NCBI RefSeq assembly: GCF_002443255.2
Contig: NW_019211459.1
Location: forward strand, 5,036,075 to 5,100,074
Source of the DNA: Varroa destructor
Lineage: Eukaryota; Arthropoda; Arachnida; Mesostigmata; Varroidae
Direction: 5' to 3'
DNA length: 64,000 nt
The notes beneath the pieces are model-generated. The model ran no database searches. It worked only from the letters and a program-made list of their open reading frames with translations, and was not told the origin of the DNA. The translations under genes and the position numbers were made by a program. Of the stretch, positions 61,628 to 64,000 are shown piece after piece. Numbering within the stretch: position 1 is the stretch's first letter; each line of letters opens with the position of its first letter.

Positions 61628-62881
61628 ATCCAGCAGCGTGTCTGTGTTTAACACCAAATAAAAATCCGATTTTTAACAGTTGAAAAGCCGCTGTCCCTGT
61701 GTATTTGATTCACCTGTTCCGCTTTAAGGATTTCCAATAGAGCTTTACAGATGCAGTGCCATACATGCATTTATTCATTGAAGTGATTTGTAGTTGCTAG
61801 TTCAATGTCACACGCGCGAAGTCCTCTTGATGTTGCCTATATGAGACACCTCGGTCAGGTTTTGTCAGCACAAATGTCCTTCAAGGCTCCCAGCACAAAG
61901 GTCCCCGGACCTTTAATGTGTAACTGTTGTTGCTACAACTCTGTCTCTAGAGATAACCATAGAATGTTAAGTAACTGAATTTCCCTAGAAAAGTTTTAAC
62001 TAGAAGCAATTTCTATACTCATCGAAGTACTTACAGTGGACGCGCTCGCATTTATCGATTACCTACCCCTACTGAAGTATCGCAGTTGGGCACTCAGACG
62101 ACGCCGACGACCATAGCATACCAAAGCAGTACTTCGGCGCTCTCTCCCTTTCTGTGTAACTAACGTTATTCCACCCTCTCGGCGGGCATCTACAATTATC
62201 CTAGCACATATTTTGCGTATTCGTCTTTGTAGATTGCTTGCTTTTATTTTTCTGTCGTTGCTTCCGGAGTTAATTACTGTTGTCGATTACTCGACAGCTT
62301 CGTTGACCACGCCGTCCATTTCACGTGATCAGTGAGCGGTGAATGGGTCATAACCGGTTTGACTGGGCTCGTTCTGGGGCAGTTGAGTCTAAAGATAACT
62401 TCTACCACTACTGCTCTGCTGTCTCCGCCGTTGTCGTTCGACCATCAGATCATCAGGCAACAAGCGGCTCAAAAAGGCGGAGGGTAGCCACCACCTACAA
62501 GAGCACCAGCATGGAGTATTCAGTTGCTCGGACTAGTGGCCGTCCCAGTATCTAAGGGCAAAACGCGTCCGCTAACCAAACGCGCCTCTCCGTTACACAA
62601 CGCTCTACAGGCTTAAAACGCCTGCGGCTACGTAGATTTGGCTTGATTCGGAATCTCCTAGCCACCAGAAAGAAACAGCATCATCAACGTCGATGATGGG
62701 ATCAGCCGTTTCAGTAAGAACAAGATAAACCTAACAAGATGCTAGGTTCCCATCTTTCAATAGATAGAAAGGGGATTCGCTATCGAAGCATGAAAGTGAT
62801 AACTAGTAGCGCCAAGGAAGCGCCAAAGTCAGACGAATCAAGACTGACCATTTAAGTTGTTACTATTGCTGTGACTTTCGT

Positions 62882-62934
62882 GGGGTAGGGTGGGGGTGGT
62901 GGTGGGGTAGGGTGGGGGTGGTGGTGGGGGGGTA
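62882..62934 (+). repeat. G-rich tandem repeat (two 22-bp units plus a G7 tail)
   Basis: GGGGTAGGGTGGGGGTGG begins each of two exact 22-bp units (62882-62903 and 62904-62925), followed by GGGGGGG. At least six runs of three or more G lie close together, enough to form a G-quadruplex on the plus strand. Confidence 0.9.
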
Positions 62935-63517
62935 GACGCATACCCTACGATTTTGGACTTCGGATATAATGGCGTCGAACTTTTTAATTGTCATATGGAT
63001 ACTTTATGCGTAGGAGGCACGGCTAGTGTTTGCATCTTTTGTGTAATTATTTTTTTTTGTAGAATTTTTACAAAAATCACTACAATCAAATCTTTACATG
63101 AAAAATTCGTAAGTTTTTCTCTTAATAACGCAGGTTGAGGAATTATAAAAAAAATCAATAGGCAAAAGACACGAGTTAGTTTTTTTTTTTAAATCAGAGA
63201 TAAATCTCTTTGCGCATAGTGAAGATCGATGCCGAAATGATTTTAAAATATTAACCGTCTGCTAAAGCTAGACGCTCAAAAAGAGTTCCCAATCGAACCT
63301 AGTTCGACGCGCGACAAACCTTACTGGCAAGCAATTAGAAACATTTTTTTCCAAATCAATTTTATATGTTCAAAACAGTTATTGCACCCGTATCAAACAC
63401 TAGAGCGAATTTCTAATGATTTTTCACAGTCACCGAATTATATTAGCCTAGCTTCGACGCTACCACGATGAGAACGCGTAAGACACTCACAGATTGTCAT
63501 TAATTTTATAAATAGAC

Positions 63518-63538
63518 ATATATATATATATATATATA
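63518..63538. repeat. AT dinucleotide microsatellite
   Basis: About ten AT units in a row, followed by an imperfect TAGA tract. Confidence 0.9.
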
Positions 63539-64000
63539 CTATAGATAGATAGATAATAGGATACAGCAGTTCATCTAAGGGTCTTTTTTCACTGTGACAA
63601 CATAACACCACCACACACACAATGATCTTTTAAGGAAGAGTATTTCGTAACACATTGCTTTTGGAAACGTCTTTGCAGTAACTTTGCAGTACAGGGATGT
63701 TACCTTAAGTTTGGAGGTCGCTGTTAACGAATACCGCGCCGTGCGTTGGGTTCACGTCACGACAAAATGTCGAGTGTATGGGTAAAACTGACAATAGCGG
63801 TCAAGATACGAGCATCGATGATAATTGTTTCATTCAATAAGAACTAAGATCACTATGGCAAATAGCAAATCCATAGGCTGTCTACTAGGTCCCGTATACT
63901 TACTCTGGCGTTTACGTTTATTGGCAGTCGGTCAGTCGGCTAGCAACGCGTTCAAGCATCCCGTGTCACACTGTGTAGCTAGACTTGCACTAATGCTAAA

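Larger units (their letters stand above)
48521..64000. other. Gene-poor region with hairpins and simple repeats
   Basis: No frame here is long enough, spliced convincingly or family-like enough to call a gene with confidence. The longest (54403-54837, minus) is within chance length. Simple repeats include (AAT)7 at 50441-50461 and (AT)n at 63518-63538. Two strong inverted repeats, two G-rich tracts, one SINE-like head and one weak secreted-peptide frame are listed separately. 62.0-62.6 kb is richer in G+C, possibly a promoter. Confidence 0.5.

Overview
This window looks like nuclear DNA of an animal. It is AT-rich and gene-poor, with AT microsatellites and GT-AG introns of about 90 nt to 6.5 kb. 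Two spliced genes on the minus strand each have an AATAAA poly(A) signal just past the stop. One of them carries the GKAP/DLGAP domain, a family known from animals. Several weak tRNA-like promoter pairs look like old tRNA-derived SINE heads. An arthropod, possibly a parasitiform mite, is my guess from overall appearance only. No bacterial operon, rRNA, convincing tRNA, CRISPR array, transposase or reverse transcriptase was seen.

Layout. Positions 1-8.3 kb are intergenic with SINE-like remnants. At 8.3-10.4 kb (+) a single large exon encodes a roughly 705-residue, Lys/Glu/Ser-rich, probably disordered protein of unknown family. It holds two copies of an IR(K/R)KVTKGFxxRQ motif. Positions 10.4-20.9 kb are mostly non-coding. 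At 21.0-24.2 kb (-) lie the last four exons of a DLGAP-family gene, most like DLGAP5/HURP/Mars because it has the GKAP domain but lacks the C-terminal PDZ ligand. Positions 25-37.8 kb are largely non-coding, with a promoter-like GC-richer patch at 33.5-33.9 kb. At 37.8-48.5 kb (-) lies a multi-exon gene whose introns are all phase 0. Its 5' exon starts MGQIRSK, a good N-myristoylation signal, and its largest exon is a 27-bp tandem array encoding Pro-Ala-Glu nonapeptides. An alternative first coding exon starting MADQ sits at 41.2-41.5 kb. Positions 48.5-64 kb hold no confident gene, but contain two strong hairpins, G-rich tracts and a weak secreted-peptide candidate.

The most notable observation is in the repeat gene. 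The tandem array is about 41 units of 27 bp, in two sub-arrays. One unit at their junction is 26 bp, which breaks the frame. The exon is 1,622 nt between two phase-0 introns, so one base is missing relative to the length that would keep the frame. This is either an assembly error in the repeat or a real disrupting allele.

There is no evidence that the three main genes work together. The DLGAP-like protein would be a spindle/mitosis or scaffold protein. The repeat protein would be a membrane-tethered, extended acidic Pro/Ala-rich protein with a BASP1/MARCKS-like composition. The 8.3-kb protein has no assigned role. Small single ORFs are treated cautiously, because chance ORFs of 100-160 codons are expected in 64 kb of this composition.
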